64,000 nucleotides of DNA from Clostridium zeae (GCF_017312485.1 NZ_BMBA01000002.1:608208-672207), one strand, 5' to 3'. Shown: positions 45,869-55,094, counted from the stretch's first letter. Notes: generated by a model from the letters alone, not told the origin. A program made the numbers and translations.

Positions 45869-45890
45869 TTATACCTATACTCTTAAAAAT
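45860..45890 (+). terminator. Terminator overlapping the dehydrogenase stop codon
   Basis: AGAGTATAG (45860-45868) pairs with CTATACTCT (45875-45883); a weak tail follows. The stop codon TAG is the last triplet of the left arm. Confidence 0.55.
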
Positions 45891-45895
45891 AGATA

Positions 45896-45943
45896 TTTTA
45901 TGATGAAGTGGTACATCAATAAATGTAGAACTTCATCATAAAA
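45896..45943. repeat. Palindrome between dehydrogenase and phzF-like genes
   Basis: TTTTATGATGAAGT (45896-45909) mirrors ACTTCATCATAAAA (45930-45943), a perfect 14-bp inverted repeat with a 20-base loop. It contains GATGAAGTGG as in IRep2 ends and may also act as a bidirectional terminator for the converging genes. Confidence 0.6.
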
Positions 45944-45968
45944 TGTATTTATCAAATTAATTTCTAAC

Positions 45969-46790
45969 TTATATAAACATTTCTCCCTTTAACACCAATA
46001 CAGCTCTTCCAGATAATTTCACTCTACCATTATCAAGTATATGCAAACTTACATCTCCTTCTCTTGGTGAAAGCTGCTTCGCTTTTAGAAAATTCTTATC
46101 TTTTTTTGAAGACCAATACTTAGCTAATAAGGTATGAACTGAACCAGTTACATAATCCTCATTTACTCCTGCCCAAGGGTTAAAATATCTTGTAACAAAG
46201 TCATATTCATTATCTGAGTTTGCTGTTATTCCAACCCCTTTTAGCCCTTCTACCCGAATATCCTTCATCGCATCAAAATTAGGTTTAACAGCTCTTATTT
46301 CTTCTTCATTTTTTAACTCAAATACTAACTTTCCTGTTAATTTTCCACAAAAAACATTTAAGTATTTATCTATTGCTAATGATTTTGCTATTTCTTCGTA
46401 ATTAAATGGTATATTTGTTTCTGGCTCATCAATTTGAAAATCTAAGCTTATTTCTTCATTATCCTCTTTGCAAGCCTTGATTATTCCTTTGTTGCCGCTG
46501 TAAAGTATATTTCCAAATGGAATCTTTATTTCATTTAACAAAACATGCGAAGCTGCTAAAGTAGCATGACCACATATATCAACCTCATATTCTGGAGTGA
46601 ACCATCTAATACTATATATGTTATCCTTAAAAGCCATAATAAAGGCTGTTTCAGAAAACTTTAGCTCCTTAGCTATGAGCTGCATAGTACCGTCCTCTAA
46701 TTCCTCGTTCAATATGCAAACTCCAGCTGGATTTCCTTTAAATATTTCATTAGCAAAACTATCTACTGCGTATACAGATATACTCTTCAT
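45969..46790 (-). CDS. PhzF-family isomerase/epimerase-like protein
   Basis: The 273-residue protein has the PhzF pattern: VDSFANEIFKGNPAGVCIL at the N-terminus, KFSETAFI with the catalytic Glu near residue 46, ICGHATLAASHVL, and VTGSVHTLLAKYW near the C-terminus. It is a two-domain diaminopimelate-epimerase-like fold. Only a few members have known reactions (for example phenazine synthesis), and no phenazine genes are present. It should be read as a metabolic isomerase of unknown substrate. Confidence 0.9.
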   Translation of the reverse strand: MKSISVYAVDSFANEIFKGNPAGVCILNEELEDGTMQLIAKELKFSETAFIMAFKDNIYSIRWFTPEYEVDICGHATLAASHVLLNEIKIPFGNILYSGNKGIIKACKEDNEEISLDFQIDEPETNIPFNYEEIAKSLAIDKYLNVFCGKLTGKLVFELKNEEEIRAVKPNFDAMKDIRVEGLKGVGITANSDNEYDFVTRYFNPWAGVNEDYVTGSVHTLLAKYWSSKKDKNFLKAKQLSPREGDVSLHILDNGRVKLSGRAVLVLKGEMFI

Positions 46791-46853
46791 TTTTTCAGTC
46801 CTTTATCGTATTTTTTTATTTATAATATATATAGTAATTCATATTGAGCTATA

Positions 46854-46904
46854 GATGAACCACTTCATAATTGAACTTATATTTTCAAATTGAAGTGTGT
46901 CATC
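46854..46904. repeat. IRep2 copy
   Basis: GATGAACCACTTCA (46854-46867) mirrors TGAAGTGTGTCATC (46891-46904), with AATTGAACTTATATTTTCA between. End and middle sequences agree with the 12.7-kb and 18.7-kb copies. Confidence 0.7.
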
Positions 46905-46917
46905 TTAAATCTTTTTA

Positions 46918-47658
46918 TTATATATGTTTATTAATACAGGAATTAACAAAACTATTAAACAGCCCCTGCATCGTCTTATCATACTTACTCATCATTTCTG
47001 GGTGCCATTGAACTGCCATAACGAAGCCATCATCACTTTTCTCAATGGCCTCAATAACTCCATCACTTGCCACTGCTACTACATTAAAACCATCAGCTAC
47101 ATCATTTATCGCTTGATGATGATAACTGTTAACCAAAATGTCCCCTCCTACTATTTTATATAATTTACTATTTTTTTCAATAGTTACTGGATGAGTTCCT
47201 CTAAAATTCGGAGCATTTTGTTCATGTTTTATATAACTTCCCTCAATATAGGACATATCTTGATATACAGTTCCTCCAAAAGCCACATTTAAAACTTGAG
47301 CTCCCTTGCATATTCCAAATATGGATTTGCCGTTGCTATATGCTGTTTTTATTACTTCTATTGTAGCCTCATCTACTACTCTATGAACAAATCCAAGTTT
47401 TTGCTTTGGCTCTTCCCCATAAAGAAGTGGATCAACATCATATCCCCCAGATAACAATATGCCATCCATTTGACTCACTATAATATTTAAAGCCTCTTTA
47501 TCCAAGACTGGAGGAATTATAACTGGAGCCCCTCCAGCCCTTATTATTGAATCAACATACGCATCTGTAACGTATACTCTTTCACTACCTAAAAAAGCTC
47601 CATTATCTATGGATAAAAGGTTTCCCACAATTCCTATAAGCGGTTTTTCTTTACTCAT
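46918..47658 (-). CDS. Gamma-glutamyl-gamma-aminobutyrate hydrolase-like (class I glutamine amidotransferase fold)
   Basis: The 246-residue protein belongs to Peptidase_C26/PuuD-like hydrolases. It has SGGYDVDPLLYGE, nucleophile Cys117 in FGICKGAQVLNVAFGG, NSYHHQAI and the catalytic His-Glu in VQWHPEMM. Members split gamma-glutamyl bonds, for example in putrescine breakdown. The GICKG elbow replaces the more common GICRG, a conservative change. No other puu genes are near, so the substrate is open. GGAGG precedes the ATG. Confidence 0.9.
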   Translation of the reverse strand: MSKEKPLIGIVGNLLSIDNGAFLGSERVYVTDAYVDSIIRAGGAPVIIPPVLDKEALNIIVSQMDGILLSGGYDVDPLLYGEEPKQKLGFVHRVVDEATIEVIKTAYSNGKSIFGICKGAQVLNVAFGGTVYQDMSYIEGSYIKHEQNAPNFRGTHPVTIEKNSKLYKIVGGDILVNSYHHQAINDVADGFNVVAVASDGVIEAIEKSDDGFVMAVQWHPEMMSKYDKTMQGLFNSFVNSCINKHI

Positions 47659-48046
47659 ATTAGCCTCCTAAAATGCACAAATTATTTCTCATATGTATAA
47701 ATAAAACAAGTGTAATATATACTTATTTAACAATACCCAAAACATTTAAACGCTTTATAATTTAATACTATTATATCAAAAATTATTAGCTTTTATAAAC
47801 AAATTAGTATATCAGCTCATAAATATGGTTACTTTTTCAATTAAGTCCATATATACTATGTTTAACAAACACATATTGCTATACCCTATGACTAGGAGAA
47901 TACATACTTATCTAATGACCAATTGAATTATAAATTTCTAAAGAATAAAAAAACAGCCTATCTCCAATTAAAATTTATATTTCTAAATCGAAGTAGTCTG
48001 CATTTTTATAGGCTTCCTAACCTAATTACAAAATAGAAGTATATAT
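47659..48046. other. AT-rich intergenic region
   Basis: There is no gene in this 388-bp stretch. A weak IRep2-like fragment (CCAATTAAAATTTATATTTCTAAATCGAAGTAG region, about 47963-47995) sits near the right end. Nothing else was recognised. Confidence 0.35.
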
Positions 48047-48301
48047 CTAAGATATAAAAATTGATATTGTCCCCTCTATTATAAAAAATTCAAATGCTAT
48101 AGCTAAAACGCAAAGTAATAAAAATAAAGAGACTCTTCCATCATCTTTATTTTTATGTTCTAGTCCAATACTATATATTACAGAATTACTTTTAATCTTA
48201 GCATCATCTTTTCTCATGGTATCTTGAAAGAAAGTCTCATAAATCATTTTATATAAAGGTATATTAGCAATACCAAGTAATAATATTAAATCCCCTTTCA
48301 T
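48047..48301 (-). CDS. Small two-helix membrane protein
   Basis: The 84-residue product begins behind GAGAGGAATT. It has a hydrophobic N-terminus (LILLLGIANIPLY), a charged middle (MRKDDAKIKSNS; GLEHKNKDDGR) and a C-terminal membrane helix (SLFLLLCVLAIAFEFFII). No family was recognised. The good ribosome-binding site and typical membrane-protein composition support a real gene. Confidence 0.6.
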   Translation of the reverse strand: MKGDLILLLGIANIPLYKMIYETFFQDTMRKDDAKIKSNSVIYSIGLEHKNKDDGRVSLFLLLCVLAIAFEFFIIEGTISIFIS

Positions 48302-48488
48302 AATTCCTCTCGCCTTTTCATAATTTTATCTTTCCTTATAGTTCAATATTAACTAACTCTTAATCTATTCACTATAATTTATATTTTGACTATTAAATTA
48401 TAATGTATTTTTAATTAAACTTGTACTAATTTATACAAAATTATGTTTTATTATTACTTAATATATAAAATCCCTTTATTTATATTTA

Positions 48489-48520
48489 AAACGGCACATT
48501 AAACTGTACCGTTTCATTTA
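48489..48520 (-). terminator. Hairpin behind the secreted coiled-coil gene
   Basis: AAACGG (48489-48494) pairs with CCGTTT (48509-48514), extended by AC/GT with one mismatch; on the minus strand TTTAAAT follows. It is a plausible weak terminator for the gene at 48597-49256. Confidence 0.5.
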
Positions 48521-48596
48521 ATAACACCTATATATCTTTTCACCTGATAATCCAAAATTCATAATTTCACTACTATACTGTTTTCATCAATTGTAT

Positions 48597-49256
48597 TTAT
48601 TTAGCTTCTTCTTTCAAAATATCTATTTTTCTTTGCATTAATGAATTTTGTTTACTAATTGCATCAATTACATTTTTAGCTGCATTATTTATACTGGAAG
48701 TATCTTTGCTCTCTGCAGCTTTTTTATATTCTTCAAAATATTTCTTATTATCTTCTCTTAAAGCTTTTGATTCTTTTTGCAATTCTTCCATTTTCTTTTT
48801 TCCATCAGCACTTAGGTTTTTCCACATCTCTGATGATTCTTTTCTATTATTTCTTAGTTCATCAAGCTGTTTCTTACCTTCTTCCTCAGTAATTTCTTTA
48901 TTCATTACTTTGTCTTTTATCGCTTTTGCTTGACTTTTAAATTCATCAAATCCTTTTTGATCCTGTACTTTATTTCCTGCTAAACTAAAAAATTGTTGTT
49001 TTAGTTCAAGCTTTTTCTGCAAAACAACTTCTAGTGATTTTTTATTTTCACTACTCAATCCTTCAACATTTAATAAAGCTTTAAGCTTATTTTCTCTTTC
49101 CGAAGCTTTTACTTTATGATGATAGCTTTCATTTTGGTAAACTTGATTTCTGTTATCTACATTAGTATTTGTAGTCTGATTATCTATGCCATATGCTATT
49201 GTAGGAATAGATAAAGCTACACTTAATAATATAGATACAATTAATCTTTTTTTCAA
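48597..49256 (-). CDS. Secreted coiled-coil protein
   Basis: The 219-residue product has a clear signal peptide (KKR start, then hydrophobic core LIVSILLSVALSI, cleavage near AYG at about 21-23). It is followed by a very charged, helical body with repeated Lys/Glu-rich segments (ENKLKALLNVEGLSSENKK, EITEEEGKKQLDELRNN). It has no cysteines or enzyme motifs. The layout is reminiscent of Spy-like envelope chaperones or DUF2680-type clostridial proteins, but neither was recognised securely. It ends with a weak hairpin and is followed by small genes on the same strand. Confidence 0.7.
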   Translation of the reverse strand: MKKRLIVSILLSVALSIPTIAYGIDNQTTNTNVDNRNQVYQNESYHHKVKASERENKLKALLNVEGLSSENKKSLEVVLQKKLELKQQFFSLAGNKVQDQKGFDEFKSQAKAIKDKVMNKEITEEEGKKQLDELRNNRKESSEMWKNLSADGKKKMEELQKESKALREDNKKYFEEYKKAAESKDTSSINNAAKNVIDAISKQNSLMQRKIDILKEEAK

Positions 49257-49369
49257 AAATAAACACCCCTTTGCAAAATTAATGTATTTTCTTTATTAAT
49301 TTGCCTTAAACTTGAAAATTTATGTATAAATTATCTAAAAGGAATATTCTTTAACGTAGTAAAAAAATA

Positions 49370-49399
49370 AAAGACCGCTTCATTTTAGAAGCAGTCTTT
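49370..49399 (-). terminator. Terminator behind the 36-residue gene
   Basis: On the minus strand AAAGACTGCTTC pairs with GAAGCGGTCTTT (one G-A mismatch) across a 6-base loop, followed by TATTTTTTTAC. It is a strong stem and T-run 20 bp after the small gene stop. Confidence 0.8.
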
Positions 49400-49419
49400 G
49401 ACCATCTATTATATTGGAA

Positions 49420-49530
49420 TTACTTATTTTTATGCTTGTTTTGAATTTCTTTAACTGGTTCCTGTTCATTCTTTTCAGGACTCTTGAATCTTTTACTATT
49501 CCATGATGATTGTTGATTTTTTTTAGACAT
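49420..49530 (-). CDS. 36-residue hydrophilic small protein
   Basis: A frame of 36 codons runs from the ATG at 49530 to TAA at 49420. It is preceded by a consensus GGAGGTGATTTT ribosome-binding site and followed by a strong terminator 20 bp on. The predicted peptide is very hydrophilic and basic (begins MSKKNQQSSWNSKRF, ends KEIQNKHKNK) with no membrane segment. The near-perfect translation signal and dedicated terminator make this convincing despite its size. Similar tiny charged proteins in spore-formers include minor small acid-soluble spore proteins, but no family was recognised here. Confidence 0.7.
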   Translation of the reverse strand: MSKKNQQSSWNSKRFKSPEKNEQEPVKEIQNKHKNK

Positions 49531-49579
49531 AAAATCACCTCCAAACTATTATAATTAGTTTTGGAGATAGCCCATTTTT

Positions 49580-49768
49580 TTATTCAGATTTCTCTGATAT
49601 TCTTTTTATCAGTTTTTTCTCTATTAGTTCACTTTTGCTAAATCCATTTATAAAGCATCTTATTTGCTTATAATCTACATTGTTCATTTTAAAGTCTAAG
49701 ACATCTATCCTATCACCTTTGTAAACTACAGGTTCTTTTACTCCATTTAAGAAAATTTCTACTTGCAT
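49580..49768 (-). CDS. 62-residue small protein
   Basis: The small frame starts behind AAGGAGA. The peptide is soluble (begins MQVEIFLNGVKEPVVYKGD; ends LIEKKLIKRISEKSE) with alternating beta-like segments, and no motif was recognised. It precedes the 36-residue gene by about 50 bp on the same strand, so the two may share a transcript. Confidence 0.6.
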   Translation of the reverse strand: MQVEIFLNGVKEPVVYKGDRIDVLDFKMNNVDYKQIRCFINGFSKSELIEKKLIKRISEKSE

Positions 49769-49937
49769 TTGTTTCTCCTTATTTCAAAAAATTTGTCTTT
49801 TATAATTGCTTTTTTGCTAGCTTCACTATATATAGAGCCTGTTATCCTCAGTTATATTACAAAAATAATTATATAACTTTATTACAAATCTCAGAACAAA
49901 TTGACTTCTAAAAAACAATTTCAATAAACTCTCTCTA

Positions 49938-50642
49938 CTATTTGGCATTGCGATAGTTATAAGAGCCTTCTACTCTCATGGTAAAGCTACATCCTGGGTA
50001 GCCTTCACATCCATAAAAATGCCCGTATCTGCCATTCCTAAGAACTAAATCAGCTCCACATTTAGGGCATACTTTGTCATTAAATATTTCATTGTTATTT
50101 TTAGATTCTATAATATTATAAAGCTTCCTTCTATCGCATAATTCTACTTCATTATATTTAGCCAATATTTTCGCATTCTCAGTAAAATAGCTGTTAGTTA
50201 TAACCATAGATCTATCAGCATTATAATATTTCATAGAAGCTACTACTTGCTGAACTGCCTCTACTCCAACCTTACTATTCCATCTTTTAGCTTGAACCAC
50301 TATCTTTGATTTATCTTTCTTTATCACTAAGTCCGCACCATAATCAGCAGTTGTCGGGGTCAGTTTAACCTTATATCCCAGCCTTTTAAACTTTAAAGCT
50401 AAAAACTCCTCGAAATCTTCACCACTCAATTTATCAATATTATTCATTTTATACTTCATCATTCTTTTTACAGTATATTTTTTTACTATGCGGTATATAA
50501 TTATTAAAACAATGGTACTTAAAGTAATATCAATAAAGAAAATGCTTTTGTCAATGAAGATCTTTAGAAGAGCAATATGTATAAGATATACTGTAATAAA
50601 CCCAATTCTTAATCTATCATCTTTAGTATTCCTGTATTTCAC
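49938..50642 (-). CDS. Membrane-anchored Mrr-type restriction endonuclease-like protein with topoisomerase zinc ribbon
   Basis: The 234-residue protein combines three parts. An N-terminal hydrophobic hairpin (about 12-50) is followed by an Mrr-like PD-(D/E)xK nuclease domain, with LSGEDFEEFLALKFKRLGY, Asp in DYGADLVI, QAKRW in place of QxK, and EAVQQV. A C-terminal four-cysteine topoisomerase-type zinc ribbon follows (CPKCGADLVLR, then GCEGYPGCSFT). Such membrane-linked Mrr-like proteins are widespread and can cut DNA or process it at the membrane; the target is unknown. No methylase neighbours it, so it is not a classical restriction system. Confidence 0.87.
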   Translation of the reverse strand: MKYRNTKDDRLRIGFITVYLIHIALLKIFIDKSIFFIDITLSTIVLIIIYRIVKKYTVKRMMKYKMNNIDKLSGEDFEEFLALKFKRLGYKVKLTPTTADYGADLVIKKDKSKIVVQAKRWNSKVGVEAVQQVVASMKYYNADRSMVITNSYFTENAKILAKYNEVELCDRRKLYNIIESKNNNEIFNDKVCPKCGADLVLRNGRYGHFYGCEGYPGCSFTMRVEGSYNYRNAK

Positions 50643-50714
50643 ATTTTTTCATCCTTATCTTTTGCAGTTATTTATAGAAAATCATCAGCTTTATTTATAT
50701 CATTTTAAATAAAT

Positions 50715-51725
<1,011 letters not shown>

Positions 51726-51919
51726 CTAATTTTATTAATAACCTTCTAAGCATTACATGTAGTATTCTTTAATAAAATTTTACCAATGTTTTAGTAAAAA
51801 ATCAAAGTTTATATTTTAACATAATCTAAGTTTAGTTAGCTCTAGTATTTTATACTTTTCTTTACAGTGAAAAAATAATATATTAAACTGATCTATATAA
51901 ATAATTATGAGGTGATTAT

Positions 51920-52630
51920 ATGACTCTTAATATTGCCCATAGAGGCTTTAGCGGCAAATACCCTGAAAATACTATGCTAGCATTTAAAAAAGCTTCAGAA
52001 GCTTATTGTAATGGAATTGAAACAGATGTACAGCTTACTAAAGACGGTGTTCCTGTGTTAATTCATGATGAAACCTTAGATAGAACCTCTAATGGATCTG
52101 GACTGGTGAAAGACTATACTTATTCTGAATTATTAAAGCTTGACTTTGGCAATGGACAAAAGATTCCAGCTTTAGAAGATTTCATTGCATTTTCAAAAGA
52201 AAATCACTTATTTATAAATTTAGAACTAAAGAACAGTATAATTCCATATGAAGGGCTAGAACGTATCACTTTAAATTTACTTGATAAATATAGTTATCAA
52301 AAAGACAAAATAATCTTATCTTCTTTTAACCATTATTCTATGGTTAAAATTAAGACATTAGATAATTCATATAAAATAGGTCTTCTATATGATTGTTGGA
52401 TATATAAGCCTAGTGATTATTGCAGGCTTTGCGGAGCTGATGCTATGCATCCTCAGTTTTTTTCAGTTCTAAATAAGAATCTGGTGGATGATATTAAATC
52501 TAAGGGCTTTCAAATAAACACATATACAGTAAATGAAGTTGAATATATGAAAAAACTCTTGGACTTAGGAATAGACGGAATAATCACTAACTATCCAGAT
52601 TTACTTAATCAAATCATGCAACAATCTTAA
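51920..52630 (+). CDS. Glycerophosphodiester phosphodiesterase
   Basis: The 236-residue cytosolic GDPD has the complete active-site signature: HRGFSGKYPENTMLAF (catalytic His and Glu), ETDVQLTKDGVPVLIHDETLDRTS (metal-binding Glu and Asp, second catalytic His) and LELK. It splits deacylated phospholipid headgroups into glycerol-3-phosphate and an alcohol. It starts behind GAGGTGAT. The divergent LacI gene may control it, and the phosphate transporter genes lie just beyond the IRep1 repeat downstream. Confidence 0.93.
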   Translation: MTLNIAHRGFSGKYPENTMLAFKKASEAYCNGIETDVQLTKDGVPVLIHDETLDRTSNGSGLVKDYTYSELLKLDFGNGQKIPALEDFIAFSKENHLFINLELKNSIIPYEGLERITLNLLDKYSYQKDKIILSSFNHYSMVKIKTLDNSYKIGLLYDCWIYKPSDYCRLCGADAMHPQFFSVLNKNLVDDIKSKGFQINTYTVNEVEYMKKLLDLGIDGIITNYPDLLNQIMQQS

Positions 52631-52653
52631 TATTAAGCACTGCCAAAGTCCTA

Positions 52654-52719
52654 TATTGAAATTAAGTGGTTATGCATCCGATGCTTTAATGAGCTTACGC
52701 ATAACCACTTAATTTTATA
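52654..52719. repeat. IRep1 deletion derivative (hairpin copy)
   Basis: AAATTAAGTGGTTATGC mirrors GCATAACCACTTAATTT (17-bp perfect arms), with ATCCGATGCTTTAATGAGCTTAC between. Compared with the long copies it keeps both terminal repeats and the inner CCGATGCTTTAATGA block but lacks about 135 internal bases. The outer flank TATCCTTAAACA is also retained. Confidence 0.75.
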
Positions 52720-52761
52720 ATATCCTTAAACAGAACGTAAAACTTTTTACATCTCTGTATA

Positions 52762-52839
52762 ATAAAAAATTCCAAAGTAACTATGCTTTAAGAAATGCTT
52801 GATTTACACCAGCATCACAAAGCTATAGCTACTTTGGAA
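52762..52839 (-). terminator. Large hairpin terminator behind the PiT gene
   Basis: On the minus strand TTCCAAAGTAGCTAT pairs with ATAGTTACTTTGGAA (one mismatch), enclosing a nested GATGCT/AGCATT hairpin, and is followed by TTTTTTATT. The total stem-loop is about 70 nt, large for a terminator. Confidence 0.8.
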
Positions 52840-52875
52840 CAAAAAGTTTATATTATGTAATTAAAATTCCGCGAA

Positions 52876-53874
52876 TTATAAAAGCTTAATTATAAATATT
52901 ACTACCCCGCCTAGAGTAGCACATATTGGAATAGTTATAACCCATGTCCACATTATATTTTGAGCTAAACTCCATCTAACAGATGAAAATCTCTTTGAAG
53001 CTCCAACACCCATAATTGAACCTGAAATTATATGAGTAGTACTTACTGGAGCGTTAAGCATAGTAGCACTAAATATTACAGCAGCAGCACTTGTTTCAGC
53101 TGCAAAGCCATTTACTGGTGCAAGTTTTGCCATATTAACTCCCATTGTCTTTATTATCTTCCATCCACCTACAGATGTACCTAATGCCATTGCAGCAGCA
53201 CATCCAGCTTTTACCCAAAAAGGAACATGGAATGTAGTAATTAATCCACCACTTAGTAAAGCTGCAGAAATTATACCCATTGATTTTTGTGCATCATTTC
53301 CACCATGATTAAAAGCCATCAAAGCAGCTGACAATATCTGTAGCTTTGAAAATGACTTTGTTACTTGATGTGGTTTTGCTTTTCTTAAAATCCAGTTTAA
53401 AAGAGTCATAAATATATAACCTATAACAAAACCAATAACTGGAGATAAAAATAACCATAAAACTATTTTAAATAAAACATTATGCCAGTTAACAACTGCA
53501 AAACTTGCCTTAAATACTATTGCTGATCCTATAAGTCCTCCAATAAGTGCATGTGAAGAACTACTAGGTATAGCAAAATACCAAGTGACAAGATTCCATA
53601 TTATTGCTGCAACTAAAGCTGCAAGCACTACTGTTTGAGGTATTAAACTCGGATCAACTATATCTGATCCAACTGTCTTAGCAACCTTAGTACTTATAAA
53701 TGCACCTACAAAGTTTAGAACAGCTGACATCATTATAGCCTGCTTAGGAGTTAGAACTCTTGTAGATACGGATGTAGCTATAGAATTAGCAGTATCATGG
53801 AAACCATTTATGAAGTCAAAGCCTAACGCTAAAATAACAACAATTATAGTTACTACTAATACAGAACTAGACAT
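52876..53874 (-). CDS. pit: PiT-family inorganic phosphate transporter
   Basis: The 332-residue membrane protein has about ten helices and both PHO4 repeat signatures: GFHDTANSIATSVSTR near residue 24 and FNHGGNDAQKSMGI near residue 192, plus SSSHALIGG and the C-terminal STTHIISGS. It couples phosphate (often metal-phosphate) entry to H+ or Na+. It overlaps the DUF47 gene by eight bases, the usual PiT accessory pairing. The operon lies behind a Pho-box-like direct repeat, so induction by phosphate starvation is plausible. Confidence 0.94.
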   Translation of the reverse strand: MSSSVLVVTIIVVILALGFDFINGFHDTANSIATSVSTRVLTPKQAIMMSAVLNFVGAFISTKVAKTVGSDIVDPSLIPQTVVLAALVAAIIWNLVTWYFAIPSSSSHALIGGLIGSAIVFKASFAVVNWHNVLFKIVLWLFLSPVIGFVIGYIFMTLLNWILRKAKPHQVTKSFSKLQILSAALMAFNHGGNDAQKSMGIISAALLSGGLITTFHVPFWVKAGCAAAMALGTSVGGWKIIKTMGVNMAKLAPVNGFAAETSAAAVIFSATMLNAPVSTTHIISGSIMGVGASKRFSSVRWSLAQNIMWTWVITIPICATLGGVVIFIIKLL

Positions 53875-54490
53875 GCTTTGTTACAACTCCTTCAATAACA
53901 TTTGCAAGCTTTTCACATGAATCTATTGCATCTTCTAAAGATTCATAAATATCCTTCCAAATGATTATTTTGATTTCCTTTGTTCCACCACTAAATAGTG
54001 CTTTCATACTTTCTCTGTATATTCTATCGCAATCATTTTCAAGTTTATTAACTTCTACTATCTTGTTTTTTATCTCAGCTGTATTTTTCATATTTTTAAA
54101 AGCTTGCATTAAAAGTTTGATTTCATTACTTGCTTTTACAATATTAGCTGAAATAAGTAATGCATTTTCATTAACTTCGTTAACATTGTACATTAAAAAT
54201 CTTGCTGCAGTATCTTCGATATAATCAACTACATCATCAAGTGCTTTACCAATGATAAAAATATCTTCTCTATCAATAGGTGTGATAAAGCTGTTATTTA
54301 CTTCCTCAAGAATTTTGTGTAGCTCATCATCGCCTCTGTGTTCGATATCTCTTAAGTGTTCGTATTTTTCATTTGCCTCATTTGGAGACTTTACAAAATC
54401 ATCAAGTGCGTGCGCTGCATCACTTATAATCTCGGAAAATGAAATAAATAAATCAAAAAATTTGTCGTTTTTAGGTGATAAATTAAACAT
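53867..54490 (-). CDS. DUF47 (PhoU-like) partner of the PiT transporter
   Basis: The 207-residue all-helical protein matches DUF47/TIGR00153: DKFFDLFISFSEIISDAAHAL, EHRGDDELHKILEEVNNSFITPIDREDI, and KALDDVVDYIEDTAARF. These proteins resemble PhoU and control PiT transport activity in the cytosol. It is the first gene of the pair, with GGAGG at good spacing, and overlaps pit by eight bases. Confidence 0.93.
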   Translation of the reverse strand: MFNLSPKNDKFFDLFISFSEIISDAAHALDDFVKSPNEANEKYEHLRDIEHRGDDELHKILEEVNNSFITPIDREDIFIIGKALDDVVDYIEDTAARFLMYNVNEVNENALLISANIVKASNEIKLLMQAFKNMKNTAEIKNKIVEVNKLENDCDRIYRESMKALFSGGTKEIKIIIWKDIYESLEDAIDSCEKLANVIEGVVTKHV

Positions 54491-54548
54491 AGCTTCCTCC
54501 TATGATATAACTTTTATTTGCTCAACTCTATTAATGATACAAGTTGTT

Positions 54549-54666
54549 TGTTAAGATTGTGTTAAGTTTCATTAATAATTTTAATTATTTTCTTCACTTT
54601 TTAACTTTAATAACTTAATCTATGTTTTTTTAACATTATCATCATTTACTTAACTAAAATTTAACT
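54549..54666 (-). promoter_or_regulatory. Pho-box-like direct repeats upstream of DUF47-pit
   Basis: On the minus strand TTAACA-CAATC-TTAACA (54549-54554 and 54560-54565) gives two hexamers in exact 11-bp register, the arrangement of Gram-positive PhoP sites, 59-75 bp before the start codon. A second pair with the same register, TTAACT-AAAAT-TTAACT, is on the plus strand at 54650-54666. AT-richness weakens the second pair more than the first. Confidence 0.55.
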
Positions 54667-54876
54667 TAATGATACTTGTTTAATTATCCATTTAAGTAAT
54701 AAAATAATCCAATTGGAACTTATATTTCACTTAAAGAATTATTAACCAATAAATTCTTGATTACCTCCGAACAAAGCAACACTGCCATCTTTGATGGATA
54801 ATCCTTATGTAAACGACTTCTTCATATAGATTTATTCATATATTAGATCTCATTATTAACTATTATTATTGGCGTT

Positions 54877-55086
54877 TTATTTAATCTTTATAACCTTTCT
54901 ATGTTGTAATAAAAAATCGTTGAAGCGGCCTTCATCAGTGAGCTTTTTTAACGCATCTACCTTCACGAATGTATACGAGGAAAATCTGGCAGACGAATAA
55001 GTTTTATTTTTTACTGTATAGCCACAAAAGACTTCTGAGAGCGTTAAAATGTCTAGGTTTACCCTGTATAAAAACTTTATACTTTC
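54877..55086 (-). pseudogene. Possible gene remnant with atypical codon use
   Basis: A 69-codon open stretch on the minus strand ends at TAA 54877-54879 and starts after an in-frame TAA at 55087-55089. It has no ATG; GTG occurs only in the middle (TFVKVDALKK). It uses GC-rich codons (TCG, GCC, GCG, CGC, CTC) that are rare in surrounding genes, and the sequence looks protein-like (SSYTFVKVDALKKLTDEGRF). It may be the tail of a decayed, transferred gene. No family was recognised. The remainder of the 710-bp gap 54491-55201 has only the Pho repeats and the uraA terminator. Confidence 0.35.
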
Positions 55087-55094
55087 TTACACAG

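Noticed and set aside
51800..51830. TTAACA-TAATC-TAAGTT before the GDPD gene as a Pho box
   Set aside because: The second hexamer fits the consensus poorly and no further repeat is in register; in AT-rich DNA this is expected by chance.
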